Shown here one piece after another: positions 26,003 through 33,052 of a DNA stretch of 64,000 nt. A program made the translations under genes and the position numbers. The number at the start of each line of letters is the position of its first letter. Position 1 is the stretch's first letter. The stretch is from RUG563 sp964423675 (GTDB taxonomy: Bacteria; Bacillota; Clostridia; Christensenellales; Aristaeellaceae): the NCBI GenBank assembly GCA_964423675.1, contig CAYRFP010000001.1, positions 62,001 to 126,000 of the forward strand, read 5' to 3'. The notes beneath the pieces were generated by a model. It was given only the letters and a program-made list of their open reading frames with translations, was not told the DNA's origin and ran no database searches.

Positions 26003-26089
26003 ATGGCCATTCGAATGATCTGCGTTCGCGCTCCCCGGGGGCTTCGGAGTATCCTGCGGTTGCTGGTTCAAGTAGCAGCAAAAAGATAA
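26003..26089 (+). CDS. spoVM: SpoVM-like spore morphogenetic micro-protein
   Basis: A 28-codon ORF starting MAIRMICVRAPRGLRS. Aligned to Bacillus SpoVM (26 residues) without gaps after a two-residue offset, it keeps the helix-breaking Pro (11 here, 9 in SpoVM). It also keeps the basic residue after it, and the L-x-x-I-[VL]-R pattern (Leu14, Ile17, Leu18, Arg19) of the amphipathic helix. SpoVM inserts into the convex outer forespore membrane and recruits SpoIVA for coat assembly. AGGAGG lies nine bases before the ATG. In Bacillus the gene sits after prpC-prkC-rsgA-rpe-thiN; here that cluster is 5 kb away. An overlapping ORF from 25996 has only a two-base gap to the same ribosome binding site and is less likely. 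Confidence 0.68.
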   Translation: MAIRMICVRAPRGLRSILRLLVQVAAKR

Positions 26090-26111
26090 AAGAACAGGAT
26101 GCAAAAAATAC

Positions 26112-26140
26112 TTGCATTCCATTGCTCATTGTGCTATTCT
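26112..26140 (+). promoter_or_regulatory. Promoter of the ABC-F leader
   Basis: TTGCAT (26112-26117), a 17-base spacer and TATTCT (26135-26140) with a TGn extension. Predicted initiation near 26147 gives a leader of about 215 bases before the ABC-F start. Confidence 0.55.
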
Positions 26141-26169
26141 TAAAGTAACAAAAGCGAAGGGGTGGAAGG

Positions 26170-26184
26170 ATGCGTAACAAGTAA
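26170..26184 (+). CDS. Four-codon leader ORF (Met-Arg-Asn-Lys)
   Basis: ATG-CGT-AAC-AAG-TAA with an excellent ribosome binding site, AAGGGG, seven bases upstream (26157-26162). It is too short to encode a functional protein and is followed by a hairpin with an internal T-run, then the ABC-F gene. Very short leader ORFs that make antibiotic-stalled ribosomes melt a downstream terminator are a known control device for ABC-F and Erm genes, and this fits the layout. Confidence 0.5.
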   Translation: MRNK

Positions 26185-26213
26185 CACCTGCTGTCTTTTT
26201 GACAAGAGGCCAA

Positions 26214-26253
26214 TGAAACATTAGGGAACGGATTACTGCGTTCCTTTGTTTCA
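26214..26253 (+). terminator. Hairpin in the ABC-F leader, candidate attenuator
   Basis: Inner stem GGAACG (26225-26230) with CGTTCC (26239-26244), then TTTGTTT. An outer stem, TGAAACA (26214-26220) with TGTTTCA (26247-26253), would sequester the T-run, giving two alternative folds. A second weak hairpin with a T-run follows at 26278-26305. Confidence 0.5.
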
Positions 26254-26362
26254 CGTACGCCTTGGCAGGCTGTGAAAGTGCGCATCTTTTTTTGCGTGTC
26301 TTTTTGGCGTGGCATAATAGAGCGTTCTTTTCAAGCCTGCGGACTTTATTCCGGAGGATTTT

Positions 26363-27859
26363 ATGGCACGAATTCAAGTATCACATCTTACCTTTGCATA
26401 TGACGGAAGCCCCGATCTGGTTTTTGACGATGTTTCTTTTCAACTCGACACGGATTGGAAGCTTGGGCTGGTCGGCCGAAATGGTCGCGGAAAAACCACG
26501 CTGCTGCGGCTTCTTGCCGGCCAACTTCCAAGCGGCGACACAATCAGTTCGCCTGTTTCCTTTGACTACTTTCCTTTCCCTATCCCGGATGAAAATGAAA
26601 CGCCACTGGAACTTGCTTCGCAGTTGGACGCTGATGGCGAAACTTGGCGGTTCCTGCGGGAAATTTCTCAATTGGATGTATCCAACGAAGCACTTGTCCG
26701 TCCATTTTCCACGTTATCCGGCGGTGAGCGCGCCAAAATGCTATTGGCGCTTTGCTTTGCCAAAGACCATCATTTTCTGCTGATTGACGAACCAACCAAT
26801 CATCTGGATTTGGCCGGACGGGAAATTGTGAGCCAATTTCTCGCCGCAAAGAAAGGATTCATTTTGGTATCCCATGATCGAGCGTTTCTGGATGGCTGCG
26901 TGGATCACATTCTTTCCATCAACAAAACCAATTTGGATATTCAGAAGGGAAACTTTTCTTCCTGGGAGGAGAATAAACGGCGGCAGGATCAATTCGAACT
27001 GGATGAAAACGCTCGGTTGCGCCGGGAAATTGCAGGACTAAAAGTAGCAGCACGTCGGGCAGGACTTTGGGCTGATAAAGTAGAAAGCACGAAGATCGGA
27101 CTTCGCCCATTCGAGCAAGAAAAAGCTATGGATTTCCGTGCTTATACAGGGGAAAAATCCCGACGTATGCAGAAGCGGCGTAAAAACCTGGAGAGAAGGA
27201 TGGAAAAAGAAATTGAAGCCAAAAGTGCATTGCTGAAAAATGTGGAGCAGGCTGAGGGACTGAAGCTGTTTCCCCTGTCTCATCCAAACGGCGTGGTTGT
27301 TCAGGCACAGCACATTGATTTGCGCTATGAACCTGCGCATCCTTTGCTACCAGAGCTAAACTTTACCGTACGGAACGGCGATGTGCTGGCGCTGACAGGA
27401 AAAAATGGCTGTGGTAAATCCACCGTGCTACGGGCGCTGGCGGGCGAAATGGCACCTGTTTCCGGGACACTTTACCGAGCCGGGGGCTTAATTCTATCCA
27501 TCGTGCCGCAAGCAGCCTCGTTGTCCGGTTCCTTGCGAAACTTTGTTCAGGAAAGTGCTGTGGATGAGACACTGTTCAAGACCATTCTGCGCAAGCTGGA
27601 CTACTCCCGGGAGATGTTTGAAAAGGATATGGCTGTCTATAGCGCCGGACAGCAGAAGAAGGTGCTTATTGCCCGAAGTCTTTGCCAGCAAGCGCATCTG
27701 TATCTTTGGGACGAACCACTGAATTACATTGATATCCTCTCCCGAATGAAAATCGAACAGCTTATCCTGCAATTTCGGCCAACAATGGTAGTGATTGAGC
27801 ACGATAAGTCTTTCATTCAAAATGTCTCAACTGAAATACTTGCATTGGACGCAAAATAG
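26363..27859 (+). CDS. ABC-F ribosomal protection protein, Lsa-like
   Basis: 498 residues with two ABC domains and no membrane helices. The first has Walker A GRNGRGKT (38-45), signature LSGGE and Walker B LLIDEPTNHLDLAGR; an interdomain linker rich in Arg/Lys helices (about 205-300) follows; the second has GKNGCGKST and an unusual signature YSAGQQ. Phrases such as FAYD near residue 11, DTDWKLGL, and GFILVSHDRAF closely match the Lsa/Vga group as I recall it. That group reaches into the peptidyl transferase centre and displaces lincosamides, streptogramin A and pleuromutilins. GGAGG is six bases before the ATG. The second Walker B is LYLWDEPLNYID. Regulation by the upstream leader is likely. 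Confidence 0.87.
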   Translation: MARIQVSHLTFAYDGSPDLVFDDVSFQLDTDWKLGLVGRNGRGKTTLLRLLAGQLPSGDTISSPVSFDYFPFPIPDENETPLELASQLDADGETWRFLREISQLDVSNEALVRPFSTLSGGERAKMLLALCFAKDHHFLLIDEPTNHLDLAGREIVSQFLAAKKGFILVSHDRAFLDGCVDHILSINKTNLDIQKGNFSSWEENKRRQDQFELDENARLRREIAGLKVAARRAGLWADKVESTKIGLRPFEQEKAMDFRAYTGEKSRRMQKRRKNLERRMEKEIEAKSALLKNVEQAEGLKLFPLSHPNGVVVQAQHIDLRYEPAHPLLPELNFTVRNGDVLALTGKNGCGKSTVLRALAGEMAPVSGTLYRAGGLILSIVPQAASLSGSLRNFVQESAVDETLFKTILRKLDYSREMFEKDMAVYSAGQQKKVLIARSLCQQAHLYLWDEPLNYIDILSRMKIEQLILQFRPTMVVIEHDKSFIQNVSTEILALDAK

Positions 27860-27871
27860 AACAAGTTTTTC

Positions 27872-27900
27872 TGGACGAAAAAGCAGGAAATGCGTATAAT
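27872..27900 (+). promoter_or_regulatory. Probable promoter for the nucleotidyltransferase gene
   Basis: TGGACG (27872-27877), a 17-base spacer and a perfect TATAAT (27895-27900), 33 bases upstream of the ATG. The -35 is weak. Confidence 0.5.
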
Positions 27901-27933
27901 AAAAGGGACAATCAATCATAGGAGGAAAACGAA

Positions 27934-28854
27934 ATGAAGAAGACGCAATTGGTGATTATGGCAGCGGGCTTGGGCAGCCGTTATGGCGGGCTGAAGCAAA
28001 TGGATCCAGTGGATCCTCAAGGCCATTTTATTATTGATTATTCCATTTTTGATGCGCTACGGGCAGGCTTTGATGAGATCATCTGCATCGTGAAGCCGGA
28101 AAATGAAGCGTTGTTCCAGGAAACCATCGGCAACCGTATCAATGGAAAAGCCAAGTTGCGGTTTGCCCATCAGGTTTCTTCCATGCTTCCAGAGGGCTTT
28201 TCGATTCCGGAAGGCCGGGTTAAGCCCTGGGGTACGGCACATGCGGTGCTCTGCGCCAAGAACCTGATTACTTCGCCCTTCGCGGTTATTAACGCCGATG
28301 ACTTCTATGGCGCGACTGCGTTCCAGGCGATCCATGATTTTCTGGCGGCAGATCATTCGGGATATGAATATGCCATGGTTGGGTATCGGGTGGAGAATAC
28401 GCTGACGGAAAACGGACACGTAGCCCGTGGTGTTTGTGAAATGGATGCGTCCAATAAATTCCTGTCCGGCATCGTGGAACGCACACACATTGAACCCAGG
28501 GAAGGCGGCGCTGCTTTTACGGAAGACGATGGAAAAAGCTTTACGTTCCTGCCCGCCGGAACCATTGTATCTATGAATCTTTGGGGCTTTACCCCCGATA
28601 TTATGACCGAAATCGAAGGTCGCTTCCCGAATTATCTGCGGGAAAACCTGCCCAAGAATCCTCTGAAATGCGAATACTTCCTGCCCTTGATTCCCAATCA
28701 GCTGATTGAAGAAGAAAAAGCGACCGTGCAGGTTTTGCCTACGCATGAAAAATGGTTTGGCGTGACTTATCATGAAGACATGCCGAAGGTGCAACAGGCA
28801 ATTCAGCAAATGAAGGAAAACGGGCTGTATCCAGAAAACCTCTGGCAGAAATAA
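27934..28854 (+). CDS. NDP-sugar pyrophosphorylase-type nucleotidyltransferase
   Basis: 306 residues with a single nucleotidyltransferase Rossmann domain. The nucleotide-binding segment MAAGLGSRYGGLKQMDPV at 9-26 is a G-x-G-[ST]-R...K type P-loop. The metal Asp pair lies in AVINADDFYG, and KPWGTAHAVLCAK matches the sugar-phosphate-binding region. Members transfer an NMP to a sugar-1-phosphate or phospho-alcohol; the specific substrate is not evident. AGGAGG lies eight bases before the ATG. It is monocistronic with its own promoter and a strong terminator. No partner glycosyltransferase or kinase adjoins it. Confidence 0.82.
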   Translation: MKKTQLVIMAAGLGSRYGGLKQMDPVDPQGHFIIDYSIFDALRAGFDEIICIVKPENEALFQETIGNRINGKAKLRFAHQVSSMLPEGFSIPEGRVKPWGTAHAVLCAKNLITSPFAVINADDFYGATAFQAIHDFLAADHSGYEYAMVGYRVENTLTENGHVARGVCEMDASNKFLSGIVERTHIEPREGGAAFTEDDGKSFTFLPAGTIVSMNLWGFTPDIMTEIEGRFPNYLRENLPKNPLKCEYFLPLIPNQLIEEEKATVQVLPTHEKWFGVTYHEDMPKVQQAIQQMKENGLYPENLWQK

Positions 28855-28879
28855 ATTGTTTGCTCAAAGCATTCTCCGT

Positions 28880-28912
28880 GCGCGGTTCCTTTTACGGGAA
28901 CTGCGCTTTTTT
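28880..28912 (+). terminator. Terminator of the nucleotidyltransferase gene
   Basis: GCGCGGTTCC pairs with GGAACTGCGC (one G-T pair) around a seven-base loop, followed by six T. Confidence 0.85.
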
Positions 28913-28916
28913 ATAC

Positions 28917-28952
28917 CAAAAAGCAGGATACTCTGCATGAGAGCATCCTGCT
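28917..28952 (-). terminator. Terminator of pckA
   Basis: On the minus strand AGCAGGATGCTCT pairs with AGAGTATCCTGCT (one G-T pair) around a five-base loop, followed by TTTTT. It starts 21 bases after the pckA stop. Confidence 0.85.
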
Positions 28953-28973
28953 GGGACGGTTCTTAATCGTGCG

Positions 28974-30539
28974 TTATTCCGCCTTGGGGCCAGCGGCAAC
29001 CACTTCATCGCTCATATGGGTATACTTCTTGAAGTTCTCCACGAAGCGCTTGCTCAGATCCTTGGCCTTTTCTTCGTAGGCAGCCTTGTCTTCCCAAGTG
29101 TTCGCCACGATCAGCAGATCAGACGGAACACCCTCTACCTCAGTGGGCACCATAACGCCGAAATAGGGATCCTTCACCATTTCGACCTTCTCGATATCGC
29201 CATTGAGGGCAGCCGTGACCATCTTGCGGGTGTAGGCCAGCTTCATGCGCTTGCCAGTGCCGTTCCAGCCGGTGTTGACCAGGTACACATTCGCGCCGGC
29301 TTTCTCCACCTTTTCAGCCAGCATTTTGGCATAGATGGAGGGATCGAGGGGCAGGAAGGGCTCGCCAAAGCAGGTAGAGAAGGTGGGTACGGGGGAAGTA
29401 ATACCGATTTCCGTGCCAGCCAGCTTGGAGGTGAAGCCAGAAACGAAGTAATACATCGCTTGGTTCTTATCCAGCTTGGAGATGGGAGGGAGCACACCGA
29501 AAGCATCGGCAGTCAGGAAGATAACGGTCTTGGGAATGCTGCCCACTCCGTCCAGCTTCGCATTGTTGATGTATTCCACAGGGTAGCCAACGCGGGAATT
29601 TTCCGCCAGGGAGGCATCATCGAAATCAAATTCCCGAGTTTCAGGATCCATCACAACGTTCTCCACCAGGGAGCCGAACTTGATGGCGTTGTAGATGTCA
29701 GGTTCCTTTTCGGCAGACAGGTTGATGCACTTGGCATAGCAGCCGCCCTCGAAATTGAACACAGAATCGTCAGACCAACCATGCTCGTCATCGCCAATCA
29801 GCATGCGATCAGGGTCGGCAGACAACGTGGTCTTGCCAGTGCCGGACAGACCGAAGAACACGGCCGCATCGCCATCCTTACCGATATTGGCAGAGCAATG
29901 CATGGGGAACACGCCTTCCTTGGGCAGCAGATAGTTCATCACGGAGAAGACGCTCTTCTTGATTTCGCCGGCATACTGGGTGCCGCAAATCACAACCAAC
30001 TTGTCCTCATAGTTCACCAGGATAGCTGCCTCAGAACGGGTGTTGTCCCGTTCAGGGATGCACTTGAAGCCCGGGGCAGCGATGATCGTGAAATCAGGAG
30101 CGAAGCTTTCCAACTGATCGGCAGAAGGACGACGCAGAAGCTGATGGATGAACAGGTTCTGGCTGGCCAGTTCGTTCACGATGCGGAAAGACTTGGTGTA
30201 TTTAGGATCGGCACCCGCAAAGCCATCGAACACGAAAATTTCCCGGTTCTGCAGATACGCGATCACCTTATTGTAAATGGCATAGAAATTTTCCTTGGTC
30301 ATAGGACGATTGACTTTGCCCCAAGCAATTTCGTCATGCACGGCGGGGGTGTCCACAATAAACTTATCGTTGGCACTGCGGCCCGTGTATTTGCCGGTCT
30401 TCACAACCAGCGCCCCCGTGTTGCTCAGGGTACCTTCGCCCCGACGAAGCGCATGCTCAGTCAATTGAGCGGGGGTCAGATTGCGGTACAATTCGGCAGG
30501 ATTGACAATACCCAGGTAATCCAGACTCAGCTTGCTCAT
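28974..30539 (-). CDS. pckA: Phosphoenolpyruvate carboxykinase (ATP)
   Basis: 521 residues, close to the usual 520-540. It converts oxaloacetate plus ATP to PEP and CO2, or runs in reverse for anaplerosis in anaerobes. The kinase-1a P-loop is GLSGTGKTTLS. The Mn2+/oxaloacetate region has MHCSANIG and IGDDEHGWSDDSVFNFEGGCYAKC, and the adenine-binding LVNTGWNGTG-K-R-M is near the C-terminus. The frame extends to 30659, but the ATG at 30539 has AGGAGG six bases upstream and starts the homologous MSKLSLDYLGI. About 150 bases separate it from rsmA, leaving room for its own promoter, though none is clear to me. Confidence 0.96.
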   Translation of the reverse strand: MSKLSLDYLGIVNPAELYRNLTPAQLTEHALRRGEGTLSNTGALVVKTGKYTGRSANDKFIVDTPAVHDEIAWGKVNRPMTKENFYAIYNKVIAYLQNREIFVFDGFAGADPKYTKSFRIVNELASQNLFIHQLLRRPSADQLESFAPDFTIIAAPGFKCIPERDNTRSEAAILVNYEDKLVVICGTQYAGEIKKSVFSVMNYLLPKEGVFPMHCSANIGKDGDAAVFFGLSGTGKTTLSADPDRMLIGDDEHGWSDDSVFNFEGGCYAKCINLSAEKEPDIYNAIKFGSLVENVVMDPETREFDFDDASLAENSRVGYPVEYINNAKLDGVGSIPKTVIFLTADAFGVLPPISKLDKNQAMYYFVSGFTSKLAGTEIGITSPVPTFSTCFGEPFLPLDPSIYAKMLAEKVEKAGANVYLVNTGWNGTGKRMKLAYTRKMVTAALNGDIEKVEMVKDPYFGVMVPTEVEGVPSDLLIVANTWEDKAAYEEKAKDLSKRFVENFKKYTHMSDEVVAAGPKAE

Positions 30540-30692
30540 ATGAAGCCTCCTATAAATGATTGTAAATTGATTGGCTGGACAGACTTCATCCAGCGGGCAA
30601 AAAGTGTCCAAGTGGGATAAAGGACATCCATTCTTACCCTTATTCATTTTATTCTGCACAATCTACTTTTTTCCTGCTGGAAATAAAATTTT

Positions 30693-31535
30693 TTATGTTT
30701 TTTGCTTCATTTGCGGCCATGTGTTACAAAGATCCGCAAAGTTCTGCAAAGAAAGTGTCTCTCCCCGTGCAGTCTCGGCAATTCCACAAACGGAAAGCCA
30801 TTCTGCCGCCGTGTCCCGCTGAATACGGAAGGAGGCTATAAGATTATTCACCATGGTTTTTCGCCGCATGGCAAAGGCAGAGGCGGCGATCTTGAAAAAG
30901 AGTGTCTCATCCGCCACGGAAACTTTAGGCTCCTCACGCCGACGCATGGTCACAAACGCGCTGTCCACCTTGGGCGGCGGCGTAAAAAAGCAAGCAGGAA
31001 CATCCAAAGCAATCTCCGGCTGATAGGCATATGCGCTGCGCACCGCCAGCATACCGTAACTCTTTTCCCCCGGCCGCGCCACGATTCGTTCCGCCGCTTC
31101 GGCCTGTACCATCACATTGATGGACTGAATGGGCATATTCGAAGTCAGCAACAGGTTCATGAGGTCCGTGGTCAAATAATAAGGAATATTTGCCACTACA
31201 TGGAAAGGCCCTAGCTTTTCCGTTAGTTCTGGCAAATTGAGGCGCATCACGTCCCCATGAACCAGTTCCACATTTTTGCATTTTTCCAGTGTTACCCGCA
31301 GAATGGGCAGAAGCGTTCCGTCTACCTCAACAGACAAAACCTTACGGCATACGGCGGACAAAACCTTCGTCATCCCGCCTGCACCCGCGCCGATTTCCAG
31401 CACGGCATCCTCGGAACCTACACCGGACAAAGATACCAGCTGCTCGAACAGGGATTCATCCGTTATAAAATTCTGGCCCAGGCTGCGCTTATAATGGAAC
31501 TCCTGATTTTTCGGTGCATTGCGTTGCTGTTTCAT
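30693..31535 (-). CDS. rsmA: 16S rRNA dimethyladenosine transferase (A1518/A1519)
   Basis: 280 residues. It dimethylates two adjacent adenosines in helix 45 of 16S rRNA using SAM. The signature starts with YKRSLGQNFITDESLFEQLV, then the SAM-binding VLEIGAGAGGMTKVL. Catalytic motif IV is NIPYYLTTDL, and a C-terminal helical domain holds MRRKTMVNNL. The start codon overlaps the rpe stop by four bases (ATGA), so the two are translationally coupled. Loss of this enzyme gives kasugamycin resistance in other bacteria. It closes the long minus-strand cluster. Confidence 0.95.
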   Translation of the reverse strand: MKQQRNAPKNQEFHYKRSLGQNFITDESLFEQLVSLSGVGSEDAVLEIGAGAGGMTKVLSAVCRKVLSVEVDGTLLPILRVTLEKCKNVELVHGDVMRLNLPELTEKLGPFHVVANIPYYLTTDLMNLLLTSNMPIQSINVMVQAEAAERIVARPGEKSYGMLAVRSAYAYQPEIALDVPACFFTPPPKVDSAFVTMRRREEPKVSVADETLFFKIAASAFAMRRKTMVNNLIASFRIQRDTAAEWLSVCGIAETARGETLSLQNFADLCNTWPQMKQKT

Positions 31536-32173
31536 GCCAATTCCCTGACCTTTCGCGCCACATCGCCCGGGTTATCCGCTTTAAAGAAAGCGGTGCCCAT
31601 AACCAGAAGATTAGCACCCGCCTGCGCCAGAAGCATTGCATTATCAGGGTTCACTCCACCGTCAACCGCGATATCCTCCGCATAGCCTGCAGCACGAAGC
31701 AAACGAATTTTTTCCACCTGGTTTTCCATAAACTTCTGGCCGCCAAAGCCTGGTTCCACTGTCATAATTAGGATTTGATCCAGCAGATGCAGATAAGGCA
31801 GCAGCGTTTCTGCTTTTGTTCCAGGCTTTATAGACAGACCGCTGCGAATTCCCAAAGCGTGAATCGCAGCCATGGCCGTAGGAATATCCGAAAGCACTTC
31901 CTGATGCAGGGTGATGGTATGCGCGCCGGCCTTGGCAAACACAGAAAGATAGTGTTCTGGATTATCCATCATCAGATGTACATCCAGCACGCAGTCTGGA
32001 AAGGCTCCATGAATAGTTTTGCACAGATCCGGGCCGAAGGAAAGATTAGGCACAAAATGCGCATCCATCACATCGAAATGGAGCGTCTTTACGCCATAAT
32101 TCAGCATGCGTGTGATTTCATCTCCCAAATGAAGCACGTCTGCCGCCAACAGAGAGGGAGCCAATTCAATCAT
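31532..32173 (-). CDS. rpe: Ribulose-phosphate 3-epimerase
   Basis: 213 residues, a one-domain TIM barrel. Recognisable segments: APSLLAADVLHLGDEI, LHFDVMDAHFVPNLSFGP with metal-binding His/Asp, DVHLMMDNPEHY, MTVEPGFGGQKF and the phosphate-binding VDGGVNPDN. It interconverts ribulose- and xylulose-5-phosphate in the pentose phosphate pathway. The frame is open far upstream (to 32545) inside rsgA, but ATG 32173 has GGAGG seven bases before it and begins the homologous region. It overlaps the rsgA end by eight bases. Confidence 0.95.
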   Translation of the reverse strand: MIELAPSLLAADVLHLGDEITRMLNYGVKTLHFDVMDAHFVPNLSFGPDLCKTIHGAFPDCVLDVHLMMDNPEHYLSVFAKAGAHTITLHQEVLSDIPTAMAAIHALGIRSGLSIKPGTKAETLLPYLHLLDQILIMTVEPGFGGQKFMENQVEKIRLLRAAGYAEDIAVDGGVNPDNAMLLAQAGANLLVMGTAFFKADNPGDVARKVRELA

Positions 32174-33050
32174 AACGATTCCTCCAAGCCTGGCGGCATT
32201 CCGCCAGCAAAATGTGATAGCGTTCCAAGCGTTGAGGATCCAGTTTTCCCTGCTTTTCCGCTTCAAGCACGGCGCACCCCGGCTCCGTTCCATGATAACA
32301 GGGAGAAAAACGACATTTTCCTTCGTAGGATTGGAATTCAGGATAATACTCCCTAAGCAGTACAGGATCAAAAACTTCGTCCATTTCCAGCAGACTAAAG
32401 CCCGGCGTATCGATAACCCGCGCCTTTCCCTGAACAAACAGTTCGGCATGGCGGGTTGTATTTTTTCCTCGCTGAATTTTTTCGCTAATTTCCCCTGTTT
32501 CCGCCCGCAATCCGAAAAGGGCGTTAAGCAAGGTGGACTTGCCAACCCCGGATTGCCCGGAAAAACAGCAGGTTTCCCCAGCCAGTCGTTCTTTAAGCGG
32601 CGCAGTTCCTTCCTTATTCAAAGCACTGAGCATAAACATTTCCGTCTCCGCCCTCGCATAGGTGGCCTGCATCATGGCAAAGGTTTCCCCTGCCTGTGAG
32701 TCATCACCCTTGTTCAGAATCAGCAAGGGGCGAATGCCTTGCTTGCGGGCATAGATTAAAAGCTTATCCATCAGCAACCAGTCCGGCACAGGACGCGGAG
32801 CTACCACAATACATAGAAGCGTCACATTCGCCACCGGCGGCCGAAAGCACTGGCTCGACCGAGGAAGAATTTCTTCCACCCACCCATGTTCATCGCTGAT
32901 TTCCCCGGGGGTAAACAAAATCCTGTCTCCCACCAGCGGCCTGAGCCCTTGACGACGAAATTTCTTTTTGGCCCGCAGTACAAACTCCTGCCCGTCCGCA
33001 TCCATGACCGTATAAAGCCCGCCCCGCGCTCGGATAATTGTTCCTTCCAT
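32166..33050 (-). CDS. rsgA: Small ribosomal subunit GTPase RsgA (YjeQ/EngC)
   Basis: 294 residues. OB-fold at 1-65, then a circularly permuted GTPase with G4 LNKGD before G1 GQSGVGKST and G3 DTPG. The C-terminal zinc domain holds Cys/His ligands in GKCRFSPCYHGTEPGC. RsgA tests the maturing 30S decoding centre and is a target of (p)ppGpp and PrkC-type kinases. It lies two bases after prkC and overlaps rpe by eight, the order known from Bacillus (prpC-prkC-rsgA-rpe). Confidence 0.95.
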   Translation of the reverse strand: MEGTIIRARGGLYTVMDADGQEFVLRAKKKFRRQGLRPLVGDRILFTPGEISDEHGWVEEILPRSSQCFRPPVANVTLLCIVVAPRPVPDWLLMDKLLIYARKQGIRPLLILNKGDDSQAGETFAMMQATYARAETEMFMLSALNKEGTAPLKERLAGETCCFSGQSGVGKSTLLNALFGLRAETGEISEKIQRGKNTTRHAELFVQGKARVIDTPGFSLLEMDEVFDPVLLREYYPEFQSYEGKCRFSPCYHGTEPGCAVLEAEKQGKLDPQRLERYHILLAECRQAWRNRYD

Positions 33051-33052
33051 TT

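Noticed and set aside
25996..26148. A 50-codon ORF overlapping spoVM in another frame
   Set aside because: It would place its ATG only two bases after AGGAGG, too close for initiation, while the spoVM frame has nine-base spacing and a matching motif.
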